From Paraplanobispora siamensis (GTDB lineage Bacteria > Actinomycetota > Actinomycetes > Streptosporangiales > Streptosporangiaceae), in the NCBI RefSeq assembly GCF_016863175.1, contig NZ_BOOJ01000030.1, positions 221,798 through 285,797 on the forward strand: DNA of 64,000 nucleotides, read 5' to 3'. Both the position numbers and the translations under genes were made by a program. The notes beneath the pieces were generated by a model. The model worked only from the letters and a program-made list of their open reading frames with translations. It made no database searches and was not told the DNA's origin. Numbering within the stretch: position 1 is the first letter of the stretch; the number at the start of each line of letters is the position of its first letter. Below are positions 16,760-25,289 of this stretch, in pieces.

Positions 16760-18349
16760 ATGCGCCGGAAACTGACGCGGATGACCATCGGAAAGGCCCT
16801 GCACTTCGGCTTCGCCGTCGTCACGGTCCTGTTGCTGCTGCCCGCGGTCACCTCGGCGTGGTACCTGTGGCGGTCGTCGGATGTGGTGAGCCACTTCGCC
16901 GAGACCGGCATGCCCGCCTCGGAGCTGACCGGCGAGATCGACGGGCTGATGAACAAGTACCGCAAGGAGCAGTGGGAGTACCTCGCGCTCCCCGCGGACG
17001 ACGAGGAGCGCGTCCCGACGGTCGAGGCCATGGCCGAAGAGGACGCCGAGATGAAGTCCCTGTTCGCCGATCTCAGGAAGCTGGCGCTGGACGGGGAGCA
17101 CCTCGCCGCGCTGGCCGGCTACGAGCAGGACTGGAACGATTACGTCCGCGTCACCGGCCCCCTGGTCGAGCTGGCCGACGCGGGTGACATCGGCGCCGCC
17201 CGGGCCACGTTCGACACCGGCGCCGGCGACGAGCTGTGGGACGGCCTCAAGGAGGGCCTGAAGACGCTGCGGGCCCTGGACGCGCAGGACTCCGCCGAGA
17301 GCCGTGACGAGGCCCGGCTCGACGTCGTCATCGGCTTCTCCGTCCTGGGTGTGCTGCTGTCCCTGGCCGTCGCGGTCGCCCTGGCCGTACGGAGGATCCT
17401 GGCCCGGCGCATCTCCACCGGGCTGCGGAGCCTGTCGGTCGCCGCCGACGGCATCGCCCGCGGTGATCTGGACCAGCGTGTCGAGACGACCTCCGACGAC
17501 GAGATCGCCGAGGTCGCGGCCTCGTTCGAGCGCATGGTGGCCTATCTGCACACCATGGCGGGCGTGTCGCAGCGCATGGCCGAGGGCGACCTGGCCGTAG
17601 ACGCCGCGCCGAAGTCGCAGGACGACCGGCTCGGCCAGGCCTTCTCCGCCATGGTGACCACCCTCAACGACTCGATCGGGCAGGTGCGCTCCTCGGCCGG
17701 CGCTCTCGACACCGCCTCGCGCGAGCTGTCCGGCGTCTCCGACGGCGTGCGCGCCGCGGCGGGAGAGGTCGTCGGCAACGCCCAGCGCCAGGTCGACCTC
17801 GTCGACGAGGCCCAGCGGGCCGCGCGGCAGACCTCAGGCCTCGTCGACGAGGGCATCGGCACCGTGCAGCAGCTCGCGGGCGTGATGCGCGACCTCGACG
17901 GGAAGTCGGCCAGGATCGGCGACATCGTCGCGACCATCTCCCGCATCGCCGGGCAGACGAACCTGCTGGCCCTCAACGCCTCCATCGAGGCCGCCCGCGC
18001 CGGGGTCCACGGCTCCGGCTTCGCCGTGGTCGCCGGGGAGGTCCGCACGCTCGCCGAGGAGAGCAGCAAGGCCGCCCAGTCGATCGCGGAGGTGCTGAGC
18101 GAGATCCAGCAGACCAGCGCCGAGGCCGTGCAGGTCGTCGACGAGCACGCGCGCGGGGCGTTCGAGCGGATCGCCGGCGGCACCACGACGCTGCGGGCGG
18201 CGCTCGACGAGGTCGGCTCCTTCGCCGGGGCCAACATGGCCTCCACCGAGCGCATGGCCACCGCCACCGACGCCGTCACCGCGTCCGTCCGGCAGCTGAC
18301 GGACACCGCCGACCGGCTCCGCGAGATCACCGGCCGGTTCAGGACGTGA
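16760..18349 (+). CDS. Methyl-accepting chemotaxis protein
   Basis: A 529-residue transmembrane receptor. Its parts are TM1 at about 14-37, an extracytoplasmic four-helix-type sensor region (38-187), TM2 (about 189-211), HAMP (212-265) and a long coiled-coil signalling domain. The conserved hairpin tip is at about 394-432 ([20 protein letters not shown], then [20 protein letters not shown]); the usual E-x-G-R after AARAG is V-H-G-S here. The ATG at 16760 has AGGG nine bases upstream; ATG 16751 is also possible. No cheA, cheW, cheB or flagellar gene is in the window, so whether it couples to chemotaxis or another pathway is unknown. It is divergent from the dnaN-like gene. Confidence 0.93.
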   Translation: MRRKLTRMTIGKALHFGFAVVTVLLLLPAVTSAWYLWRSSDVVSHFAETGMPASELTGEIDGLMNKYRKEQWEYLALPADDEERVPTVEAMAEEDAEMKSLFADLRKLALDGEHLAALAGYEQDWNDYVRVTGPLVELADAGDIGAARATFDTGAGDELWDGLKEGLKTLRALDAQDSAESRDEARLDVVIGFSVLGVLLSLAVAVALAVRRILARRISTGLRSLSVAADGIARGDLDQRVETTSDDEIAEVAASFERMVAYLHTMAGVSQRMAEGDLAVDAAPKSQDDRLGQAFSAMVTTLNDSIGQVRSSAGALDTASRELSGVSDGVRAAAGEVVGNAQRQVDLVDEAQRAARQTSGLVDEGIGTVQQLAGVMRDLDGKSARIGDIVATISRIAGQTNLLALNASIEAARAGVHGSGFAVVAGEVRTLAEESSKAAQSIAEVLSEIQQTSAEAVQVVDEHARGAFERIAGGTTTLRAALDEVGSFAGANMASTERMATATDAVTASVRQLTDTADRLREITGRFRT

Positions 18350-18353
18350 CGGT

Positions 18354-19013
18354 TCAGGACCGGGCGGCGTTGAGGTAGGCCAGGACCGCCAGGACGCGGC
18401 GGTTGTCGTCGTCGGAGGGGGCCAGGCCGAGCTTGCCGAAGATGCTGGCGGTGTGCTTGCCGACCGCGCTCTCGCTGAGGAAGAGCCGCTGGGAGATGGC
18501 CGCGTTGGAGCGGCCCTCCGCCATCAGCTCCAGGACCTCCCGCTCGCGCGGCGTCAGCGCGGCCAGAGGCTCGTGCCGGGCGGTGCTGACCAGCAGCTTG
18601 GCGATCACCTCGGGGTCCATCGCGGTCCCTCCGGCGGCGACCCGGCGCACGGCGTCGACGAACTGCTCGGCGTTGAACACCCGGTCCTTGAGGAGATAGC
18701 CGATCGCGCCGGACCCGTCGGCGAGCAGCTCGCGGGCGTAGAGCTGCTCGACGTGCTGGGAGAGCACCAGGACGGGCAGTCCCGGGATCGCCCGGCGGGC
18801 GGCCAGCGCGGCCTGCAGGCCCTCGTCGGTGAAGGTGGGCGGGAGCCGGACGTCCACCACGGCCACGTCGGGCCGCTCCCCGGTCAGCGCCTTCAGCAGC
18901 TCGGGCCCGGACTCGACGGCGGCCACGACCTCGAAACCGTGGGCCCGGAGCAGATGGACCAGGCCCTCCCTGAGCAGGTGGAGGTCTTCGGCGATGACGA
19001 CGCGGGCGCTCAT
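18354..19013 (-). CDS. LuxR/NarL-family response regulator
   Basis: A 219-residue two-component response regulator. The receiver domain has the acidic pocket (E9, D10), the phospho-acceptor Asp54 (VAVVDVRLPP) and the conserved Lys109 (YLLKDRV). A LuxR-type helix-turn-helix (about 152-196, LTPREREVLELMAEGRSNAA, then LFLSESAVGKHTASIFGKLG) forms the output. The histidine kinase gene lies 25 bp upstream on the same strand, so they form a pair. The ABC-2 exporter genes, divergent from the kinase, are the likeliest regulated target (inference). Confidence 0.95.
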   Translation of the reverse strand: MSARVVIAEDLHLLREGLVHLLRAHGFEVVAAVESGPELLKALTGERPDVAVVDVRLPPTFTDEGLQAALAARRAIPGLPVLVLSQHVEQLYARELLADGSGAIGYLLKDRVFNAEQFVDAVRRVAAGGTAMDPEVIAKLLVSTARHEPLAALTPREREVLELMAEGRSNAAISQRLFLSESAVGKHTASIFGKLGLAPSDDDNRRVLAVLAYLNAARS

Positions 19014-19038
19014 CGGCCCGGCTGGACGGTGCGGGGGA

Positions 19039-20565
19039 TCACCGGTGCAACCATAGGCGATGCGGGGTGGCCTCGGCCATCCACCGCTGGCGGGAGTGCT
19101 GGATCGGGATCAGTACGGCCGCGCCGTACATGGCGGCGCCGAGGGCGATGTTGAAAATGATCACTGGCCACTGCAGCGGCTCGGGCAGGTAGAGGGCGTA
19201 GAACCAGCTCTTTTCATCGTGCTCGATGATCTTCATGATCGCCGTGACGATTCCCTGCGGGAAGAGCGGGAGCCAGGCGAAGCCCCAGCCGAGCCCGACG
19301 ATCGCCCATTTCCACTTGGGCATCTGCGCCTTCGTGCCGGAGCTCTCCTCCCAGACCAGCGCGTGCGGCAGGTCGATGGTGACGATCGTCGGACCGCCCG
19401 GCGGACTGCTGATCGCCAGCACCCCGTCGAAGGCGGCCAGCCGCCGCTCGATGCCGCGCAGCCCGCTGCCCCGCTCCGGGTCCGCCCCGCCGGAGCCGTC
19501 GTCGGTGACGGTGATCCGCAGGTTCTTCCGATGGCTGCTGATGTCGATCCAGACGCGGTCCGCGCCTCCGTGCCGGGCCGCGTTGGTCAGCAGCTCGCTG
19601 ATCGAGAAGTAGGCCGCCGACTCGACGGGCGACTCCGGCCGCGTCTTCAGGTCCACGGTGACCTTGACCTTCAGCGGGCTGTCCAGTGCCAGGGCCCGTA
19701 CGGCGTCGCCCAGGCCGCGCTCGGACAGCACCGGCGGGTGGATGCCCCGGACCAGGTCGCGCAGCTCGGTAAGCGCCGTGGAGGAGGCCTCGCGGGCCTT
19801 GGCCAGCAGCGCCTTGGCCGCCGCGGGGTCGGTGTGCACCAGCGCCTCGACGGCGCCGAGCGTCATGCCGATGGCGACCAGCCGCGCCTGGGCCCCGTCG
19901 TGCAGGTCGCGCTCGATCCGGCGCAGCTCGGCCGCCTGCGAGTCGGCCGTCTCCAGGCGGGCCTGGTCGAGCTTGTGGATCCGGCTCGCCAGCATCGACT
20001 TGGCCGTGGGGCCGAGCAGGAACTCGGTCCACCAGCCGTAGAAGCGCAGCAGCCAGGGGGTCGCGGCGATCGCGGCGACGGCCGCCACCCCCAGGAGCAG
20101 CGCCACCGGATGCCCCTGCCGCGCCGTGTCCGCGGCGTACCAGCCGATGATCACGGGCAGCAGCAGGGCGGCGCCCAGCAGCGGGTTGAGCGTGGCCCAG
20201 AGCAGGTCCCGCCAGGTGGCCGGATCGCTGAACATCCACTTCCAGCGGTTGTTCCACTCGGGCACGCGGGGCGTCTTGTAGAGCTGGCGTTCATGGCGGT
20301 ACCAGCCGTCGGGCTGGCGCCGGACCGGGGGCGGGGGCGGCAGGTAGGACGGCCCGATCTCGCGCCCGAGCCACCTGCCGCTCAGCCTCCTGGCCAGCGC
20401 CGTGCGCCGCCGGAGCATCCTGGCCCCCGGCGGGAAGAGGACGACGAGCCCCAGCGTGAACGAGAGCATGATCATCAGTGCGACCGTAACCGTCAGGACC
20501 GCGTCCGTCAGGGCCAGCAGCCCCAGAGCCAGGGACCGGCCGGTGGCTGCCGCGTATCGCCTCAT
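19039..20565 (-). CDS. Sensor histidine kinase with extra C-terminal membrane segments
   Basis: A 508-residue NarL-group sensor kinase. There are N-terminal hydrophobic segments (about 12-45) and a further pair (about 123-176), then a HisKA_3 dimerisation domain with RRIERDLHDGAQARLVAIGM (phospho-acceptor His222). The HATPase domain has the N box ELLTNAARHGG (Asn328) and the G boxes DDGSGG and GSGLRGIERRL. Unusually, two more hydrophobic segments follow the ATPase (about 419-445 and 466-487), ending in a basic tail. The ATG at 20565 lacks a strong ribosome-binding site. It is upstream of its response regulator and divergent from an ABC exporter. Confidence 0.92.
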   Translation of the reverse strand: MRRYAAATGRSLALGLLALTDAVLTVTVALMIMLSFTLGLVVLFPPGARMLRRRTALARRLSGRWLGREIGPSYLPPPPPVRRQPDGWYRHERQLYKTPRVPEWNNRWKWMFSDPATWRDLLWATLNPLLGAALLLPVIIGWYAADTARQGHPVALLLGVAAVAAIAATPWLLRFYGWWTEFLLGPTAKSMLASRIHKLDQARLETADSQAAELRRIERDLHDGAQARLVAIGMTLGAVEALVHTDPAAAKALLAKAREASSTALTELRDLVRGIHPPVLSERGLGDAVRALALDSPLKVKVTVDLKTRPESPVESAAYFSISELLTNAARHGGADRVWIDISSHRKNLRITVTDDGSGGADPERGSGLRGIERRLAAFDGVLAISSPPGGPTIVTIDLPHALVWEESSGTKAQMPKWKWAIVGLGWGFAWLPLFPQGIVTAIMKIIEHDEKSWFYALYLPEPLQWPVIIFNIALGAAMYGAAVLIPIQHSRQRWMAEATPHRLWLHR

Positions 20566-20720
20566 GCCATGAGTCTCGGCGATCAACCGGGGTGTTGCCC
20601 AGTGGGGCCGCGCGCCGTACGGGGGTGGAGTTATCCCCACCCCCGCCCGGCGCCCAGGCCGACCCCCCTCGGTAGCCAGCCCGATTCCGCCCGATCCCCG
20701 TGATTTCTAACGTCGTTGCC

Positions 20721-21632
20721 ATGAAGGTGATCGAGGTAGACAACCTCCGCAAGCGGTACAACGACCGGTTCGTGGTGGACGGCGTGTCGTTCACCGTCGA
20801 AGAGGGCGAGATCTTCGGCGTTCTCGGCCCCAACGGCGCCGGCAAGACGACCACCGTCGAGTGCGTCGCCGGCCTGCGCACCCCCGACTCCGGCAGCGTG
20901 AAGGTGCTCGGCGGCCTGACCGGGGACGCGCTCAAGGAGAAGCTCGGCGTGCAGCTGCAGAGCTCCGCGCTGCCCGAGCGGCTCAAGGTCTGGGAGGCCC
21001 TGGACCTGTACGCCTCCTTCTACGAGGTGTCCGTCGACCCGACGGCGCTGATCGAGCGGGTCGGGCTCGCCGACAAGCGCGACACCCGGTACGGCAAGCT
21101 CTCCGGCGGCCAGCAGCAGCGGCTGTCCATCGCGCTGGCCCTGGTCGGCAACCCCCGCGTGGCCATCCTCGACGAGCTGACCACCGGACTGGACCCGCAG
21201 GCCCGCCGGGACACCTGGGAGCTCATCGAGCAGATCAGGGCGGACGGCGTGACGATCGTGCTGGTCACCCACTTCATGGAGGAGGCCGAACGGCTCTGCG
21301 ACCGGATCGCGTTGATCGACTCCGGGAGGGTGGTCGCCATCGACAGCCCGGCCGGGCTGATCTCCCGGATCGAGCACCAGCAGACCGTCAGGTTCCGGCC
21401 CTCCGGCCCGCTCGACGACGCCGTGCTGAAGGCCCTGCCCGAGGTGACCGGGGTGCACCGCGACGGCGACCGGGTCACGGTCACCGGCGACGGCAACCTG
21501 CTGCTCGCGGTCACCGCCGCCCTGGCCTCGGCCGGAGTCGTCCCCGCCGACCTCCGGGTCGAGCAGGCCACCCTCGACGACGCGTTCCTCGCCCTCACCG
21601 GCAAGAAGATCACTAACGGAGACGCCCGATGA
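20721..21632 (+). CDS. ABC-2 type exporter, ATP-binding protein
   Basis: A 303-residue ATPase of the DrrA-like drug/lipid exporter group. Walker A is GPNGAGKT (36-43), the signature LSGGQ is at 127-131, and Walker B ends in VAILDE (147-152), followed by the D-loop GLDP. The C-terminal ~90 residues form the usual accessory domain ending AFLALTGKKI. The ATG at 20721 has no visible Shine-Dalgarno sequence and may start a short leader. The stop overlaps the permease start by 4 bp. The divergent kinase/regulator pair suggests two-component control, and the exported substrate is unknown. Confidence 0.94.
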   Translation: MKVIEVDNLRKRYNDRFVVDGVSFTVEEGEIFGVLGPNGAGKTTTVECVAGLRTPDSGSVKVLGGLTGDALKEKLGVQLQSSALPERLKVWEALDLYASFYEVSVDPTALIERVGLADKRDTRYGKLSGGQQQRLSIALALVGNPRVAILDELTTGLDPQARRDTWELIEQIRADGVTIVLVTHFMEEAERLCDRIALIDSGRVVAIDSPAGLISRIEHQQTVRFRPSGPLDDAVLKALPEVTGVHRDGDRVTVTGDGNLLLAVTAALASAGVVPADLRVEQATLDDAFLALTGKKITNGDAR

Positions 21633-22363
21633 ACAAGATGATCCTGGTCGAGGCCAAGCTGTTCCTCCGCGAGCCCGGCTCACTGATCTTCGCGATCATG
21701 CTCCCGCTCGGGCTCCTGCTCGTCCTGGGCATGATCCCGGACATGCGGGAGGTCAGCCCGGAGATGGGCGGTCAGCGAGTGATCGACAACCATCTCCCCG
21801 CGATGATGACGATCCTGGCGGTGGTGACGATGGCGTTCACCGTGCTGCCCGGCACGCTGGCGGCCTACCGCGAGACCGGCGTGCTGCGCCGGATGTCCAC
21901 CACCCCGGTCAGCCCGCTCCGGCTGCTGGCCGCCCAGCTGGTCAACAACCTCGTGGTCGCGGTGGTCGCCACGGCCCTGCTGATCGGGCTGGGCCACCTC
22001 GTCCACGGCACCCCCTTCCCCGGGAACCCGCCGGCCTTCGCCGCCGTGTTCCTGCTCGGCACCGCCTCGCTGTTCGGGGTGGGCCTGCTGATCGCCGCGC
22101 TGGCCCCCACCGCCAAGTCCGCGCCGGGTATCGGCTCGATCCTGATGTTCCCGCTGATGTTCATGGCGGGCATGTGGATCCCCCGGGAGCTGATGCCCGA
22201 CCTGGTCCGGCAGATCGGCGACTTCCTGCCGATGGCGCCCTTCGGCCAGGCCCTGCGCGACACCTGGGCGGGGCAGGCGCCGCAGACGCTGAACCTGGTG
22301 GTGATGGCGGCGACCCTGGCCGTCACCGGCGCTCTGGCCGCCCGGCTGTTCCGCTGGCAGTGA
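21629..22363 (+). CDS. ABC-2 type exporter, permease
   Basis: A 244-residue integral membrane protein with about six transmembrane segments: one near the N-terminus (LIFAIMLPLGLLLVLGMI), then 55-75, 95-130, 135-160 and 170-190, with a final one near the C-terminus. The ABC-2 signature region around PGIGSILMFPLMFMAGMWIP (DrrB/NodJ type) is clear, as is ETGVLRRMSTTPVSP, the coupling-helix region. It overlaps the ATPase gene by 4 bp and is the last gene of the operon; a GC-rich hairpin follows. Confidence 0.93.
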   Translation: MNKMILVEAKLFLREPGSLIFAIMLPLGLLLVLGMIPDMREVSPEMGGQRVIDNHLPAMMTILAVVTMAFTVLPGTLAAYRETGVLRRMSTTPVSPLRLLAAQLVNNLVVAVVATALLIGLGHLVHGTPFPGNPPAFAAVFLLGTASLFGVGLLIAALAPTAKSAPGIGSILMFPLMFMAGMWIPRELMPDLVRQIGDFLPMAPFGQALRDTWAGQAPQTLNLVVMAATLAVTGALAARLFRWQ

Positions 22364-22385
22364 CGGCGCCGATGACGGGGGAGAG

Positions 22386-22418
22386 CCGGCGCGGGGCGGG
22401 GATCCGCTCCCGCGCCGG
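22386..22418. terminator. Hairpin between convergent exporter and HxlR genes
   Basis: CCGGCGCGGG (22386-22395) pairs with CCCGCGCCGG (22409-22418), a perfect 10-bp stem with a 13-nt loop. It lies 23 bp after the permease stop and 9 bp after the HxlR gene end on the other strand, so it could terminate both. Confidence 0.6.
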
Positions 22419-22426
22419 GCCGCCCG

Positions 22427-22834
22427 TCAGGACTCCGCCGCCCGTGCGTCGTAGGCCGCACGGGCGGCCTCGACCTGTTCGATGTGCGACTCGGCCCAGT
22501 CCTTGATGGCGCGCATCAGCGGGAGCAGATCCCCGCCCAGGTCGGTGAGCGCGTAGTCGACGCGGACGGGGACGGACGCGGTCACCGTGCGGGAGACCAG
22601 ACCGTCGCGCTCCATCGAGCGCAGGGTCTGCGTGAGCATCTTCTGGCTGACCCCGGCGACGACCCGGGACAGGTCGCTGTAGCGCCTGGGCCCGTCGGCG
22701 AGGGCGGTCAGCAGCAGGCTGACCCACTTGTCGCTGATGGTGACGAGCAGGTTCCTGGCCGGGCAGGCCGCCAGGAAGGCGTCGTATTCGGCGCGGGCCT
22801 CCTGCCGCCGCTGCGCCGCCGTCTGCGTGGTCAT
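22427..22834 (-). CDS. HxlR family transcriptional regulator
   Basis: A 135-residue winged-helix regulator of the HxlR/DUF24 family, many of which sense electrophiles, quinones or oxidants through an N-terminal cysteine. A cysteine is present in the expected place, in LAACPARNLLVTISDKWVSL (Cys24). The DNA-binding core YSDLSRVVAGVSQKMLTQTLRSMERDGLVSR and the wing VRVDYALTDLGGDLLPLM are typical. The ATG at 22834 has GAGGAG four bases upstream; the longer open frame to 22912 runs through the operator and is rejected. It is divergent from a quinone-oxidoreductase-type gene, the classic HxlR target. Confidence 0.93.
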   Translation of the reverse strand: MTTQTAAQRRQEARAEYDAFLAACPARNLLVTISDKWVSLLLTALADGPRRYSDLSRVVAGVSQKMLTQTLRSMERDGLVSRTVTASVPVRVDYALTDLGGDLLPLMRAIKDWAESHIEQVEAARAAYDARAAES

Positions 22835-22852
22835 AACGCTCCTCGGCGTACG

Positions 22853-22874
22853 GTACGCACCTTGGAGTGCGTAC
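22853..22874. promoter_or_regulatory. Perfect inverted-repeat operator for the HxlR regulator
   Basis: GTACGCAC (22853-22860) and GTGCGTAC (22867-22874) form a perfect 8-bp inverted repeat with a 6-bp spacer, 19 bp upstream of the HxlR start codon. A second partial palindrome, GCGTAC-G-GTACGC (22846-22858), overlaps its left arm. The position between two divergent genes fits autoregulation plus control of the oxidoreductase. Confidence 0.75.
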
Positions 22875-22949
22875 TTCCCCTCAGAGAGTAGCTCTTCGTA
22901 AGTTCGTTGCATCCCACCGCACTGTTTGCACCGTTATCAGGAGGTAGAG

Positions 22950-23885
22950 ATGCGCGCCGTAGTGGTCCGTTCGTTCGGCGGCCCCGAGACTCTGGAGATC
23001 ATCGACGTCCCGGTCCCCCAGGCCGGTCCCGGCCGGGTCCGGATCCGGGTCGAGGCCGCGGGCGTCAACCCGGTGGACCTCGCCACGCGTGCGGGCGCGC
23101 TGGTCCAGTTCGGGCTGATGACCGCCCGCGAGGTCCAGGGCATCGGCTGGGACGTGGCCGGGGTGGTGGAGGAGACGGGACCGGGGGTGGACGCCTTCGC
23201 GCCGGGCGACCGGGTGATCGGGATCAGCGACCGGCTCGACGTCTCACTGGCCGGCTACGCCGAGCAGATCGTCCTCGACGCCGACGCGGTCGCCCCCGCT
23301 CCCTCCAGCGCCACCCCGGCCGAGGCCGCGACGATCCCGCTGAACGGCCTGACCGCCGCCCAGGCCCTGGACCTGGCCGATCTGCGGGAGGGGCAGACGC
23401 TGCTGGTGACCGGCGCCGCGGGCGGCGTGGGCGGCTACGCCGTCGAACTGGCCGCGGCCAGGGGACTGCGGGTGGTCGCCGTGGCGGGCCCGCAGGACGA
23501 GGAGCTGGTCAGGAAGCTGGGCGCCGAGTTCTTCGTCCCCCGCGGGGCCGAGCCGGCCGAGGCCGTGCGGGCGCTCGTGCCCGGCGGGGTGGACGGGGCG
23601 ATCGACGCGGCCGTCCTCGGTCTGCCGACGCTGGCCGCGGTGCGCGGCGGCGGCTCGTTCGTGGCCGTGATCGGCGGCGCGGCGCCCCTCCCCCTGCGGG
23701 GCATCCGGGTGGTCAACGTCTGGGTCCGCGCGGACGGGACGCGGCTCGCCGAGCTGTCCCGGCTGGTCGAGGAGGGCCGGCTCACCCCCCGGGTGGCCGC
23801 CACCCTGCCCCTCGCCGAGGCCGCGGCCGCCCACGAGCGGCTGGCCGCGGGCGGCCTGCGCGGGCGTCTGGTCCTGCAGCCCTGA
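22950..23885 (+). CDS. Zinc-independent quinone oxidoreductase-type alcohol dehydrogenase (MDR family)
   Basis: A 311-residue NADPH-dependent oxidoreductase of the quinone oxidoreductase branch. The N-terminal GroES-like domain (RAVVVRSFGGPETLEI) and the Rossmann fold with VTGAAGGVGGYAVELAAARG (about 151-170) are clear. The zinc-ligand cysteines of classical alcohol dehydrogenases are absent, as expected. The ATG at 22950 follows CAGGAGGTAGA, a strong ribosome-binding site. Divergence from HxlR implies a role in quinone or electrophile detoxification, which is inference from known HxlR regulons. Confidence 0.93.
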   Translation: MRAVVVRSFGGPETLEIIDVPVPQAGPGRVRIRVEAAGVNPVDLATRAGALVQFGLMTAREVQGIGWDVAGVVEETGPGVDAFAPGDRVIGISDRLDVSLAGYAEQIVLDADAVAPAPSSATPAEAATIPLNGLTAAQALDLADLREGQTLLVTGAAGGVGGYAVELAAARGLRVVAVAGPQDEELVRKLGAEFFVPRGAEPAEAVRALVPGGVDGAIDAAVLGLPTLAAVRGGGSFVAVIGGAAPLPLRGIRVVNVWVRADGTRLAELSRLVEEGRLTPRVAATLPLAEAAAAHERLAAGGLRGRLVLQP

Positions 23886-23957
23886 CGGGGGACGCGGCCC
23901 GGGGCCCGGCCACGGGGCTCTGGGGCTCTGGGGCTCCGGGCCGATGGACGGGCCGGG

Positions 23958-25148
23958 TCAGCAGTTGCAGTCGCAGCCGCAGCCGTCACCGCAGCACGAG
24001 CACGCCTCGCAACAGCCCCGGCAGGCGTCGCAGCACTGCCCGCAGATGTCGCAGCCGCCGCAGTCCAGGCGCTCCCCGCAGGACTTGTAGCGGTCCTCGT
24101 CCCACGGCGGCCGGTAGAGCCCGCAGGTGCAGGCCATGAAGCTGAGGGCGAAGCAGAGCCGGGGCCCGCAGCCGGGCTCCGGCTGCAGACGGGGGTCGCG
24201 GGGGACGACCGGGCCGGGGTCGTGCGGGCTCCTGGTGGGAATCCCCTGGGCGACCGGACCCGCGCCCTCCCGGGAACGGCACCGGTCCGCGGAAGCCCCC
24301 TGGCCGAAGACCCGGTCCACCGAGCGGCGGACCTCCTTGACCACCAGCGCCTTCACCAGGCCGCGCTCCTCCAGGTCGAGGTCGGCCACGGCCAGGCGCA
24401 GGCCGAGCAGCGCGTCGTCGCAGAGACGGCGGGCCTCGGCCAGGTCCGTCCCGGTGGCGAGCAGCGGGTTGTAGGCGCCGGTGGCGCGGTCCTCGGCGAG
24501 GTCCTCCACCGCGTCCACCAGGTGGGCGATCCGGCCGAAGCAGCGCCCGGCCTCGGCCAGGAGCTCGGCGTTGTGCGGCTTGCCCGCGAGGATCGCGGTG
24601 TGCGCGAACGCCGCGGCGACGGCGTCCTCGGTCGGCCCGGTCAGCTCCAGGAGGGTCAGGCCCCGCTCGGTCTCCAGGCGGGTCTGCCGCTCCACCGCGT
24701 CCGTCAGCGCGGCGGGGTCGAACCCGACGGCGGCGGCCGTACGGGCTCCGGCCGACTCCCAGCGGGCGGCCACCCGGCCCGCGACCGCGGCGACCGGCCG
24801 CCGCGCGTAGATCCCGTCGCCGTCGGCGATGTGGTCGCGGACCTTGCCCGAGGCCAGGATCAGCGAGGTCGCCGCCGCCAGCCGTACCCCCTCGGCCCGG
24901 GCGCCGACCACCTCCGCGCCGGAGAACCCGCGCAGCGCGCACGGGGCGGCCTTGCGGCGGGAGGAGCGCGCGGGGGACTGCGCCTCGGTCAGCACCGAGA
25001 CCAGCAGCCCGTCGTAGTTGGTCACCAGGCGGGCCGCGTGGCCGTGCTCGTCGCGCAGCGCCAGGCAGAGGCCGCACAGGTGGGCCATCCACGCCGCGAA
25101 ATGGCTGCCGCACATGCCGTGGCGGCACGGCCGAACGATCCCGAACAT
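23958..25148 (-). CDS. DUF5685 family protein with a cysteine-rich C-terminal tail
   Basis: A 396-residue protein recognised as DUF5685, an actinobacterial family without assigned function. Four N-terminal cysteines (8, 13, 25 and 28, the last pair in HLCGLCLALRDEHG) start a helical region, with a metal-binding-like GRIAHLVDAVEDLAEDRATGAYNPLL motif that resembles polyprenyl-synthase-like helices. The striking part is the end: 16 cysteines fall in about the last 45 residues, mostly as CxxC, CC and CxC. This looks like a metallothionein-like or Fe-S-binding tail. The ATG at 25148 follows GGGGGGAAG. It is convergent with the oxidoreductase gene; a short GGGGCTCTG tandem repeat lies between them (about 23913-23938). 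Confidence 0.85.
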   Translation of the reverse strand: MFGIVRPCRHGMCGSHFAAWMAHLCGLCLALRDEHGHAARLVTNYDGLLVSVLTEAQSPARSSRRKAAPCALRGFSGAEVVGARAEGVRLAAATSLILASGKVRDHIADGDGIYARRPVAAVAGRVAARWESAGARTAAAVGFDPAALTDAVERQTRLETERGLTLLELTGPTEDAVAAAFAHTAILAGKPHNAELLAEAGRCFGRIAHLVDAVEDLAEDRATGAYNPLLATGTDLAEARRLCDDALLGLRLAVADLDLEERGLVKALVVKEVRRSVDRVFGQGASADRCRSREGAGPVAQGIPTRSPHDPGPVVPRDPRLQPEPGCGPRLCFALSFMACTCGLYRPPWDEDRYKSCGERLDCGGCDICGQCCDACRGCCEACSCCGDGCGCDCNC

Positions 25149-25289
25149 CTTCCCCCCGCAGTTACGCCGTACAGGTGCGACAAATGTGCCATACGCGACT
25201 TAAGAATGACTTGCAGACTTTATGCGGTGACCTGGGGCAATCCCTACCAGCCCATGACGCCGCGCGGGGCGCCGTGGCACCCTGAGGGC

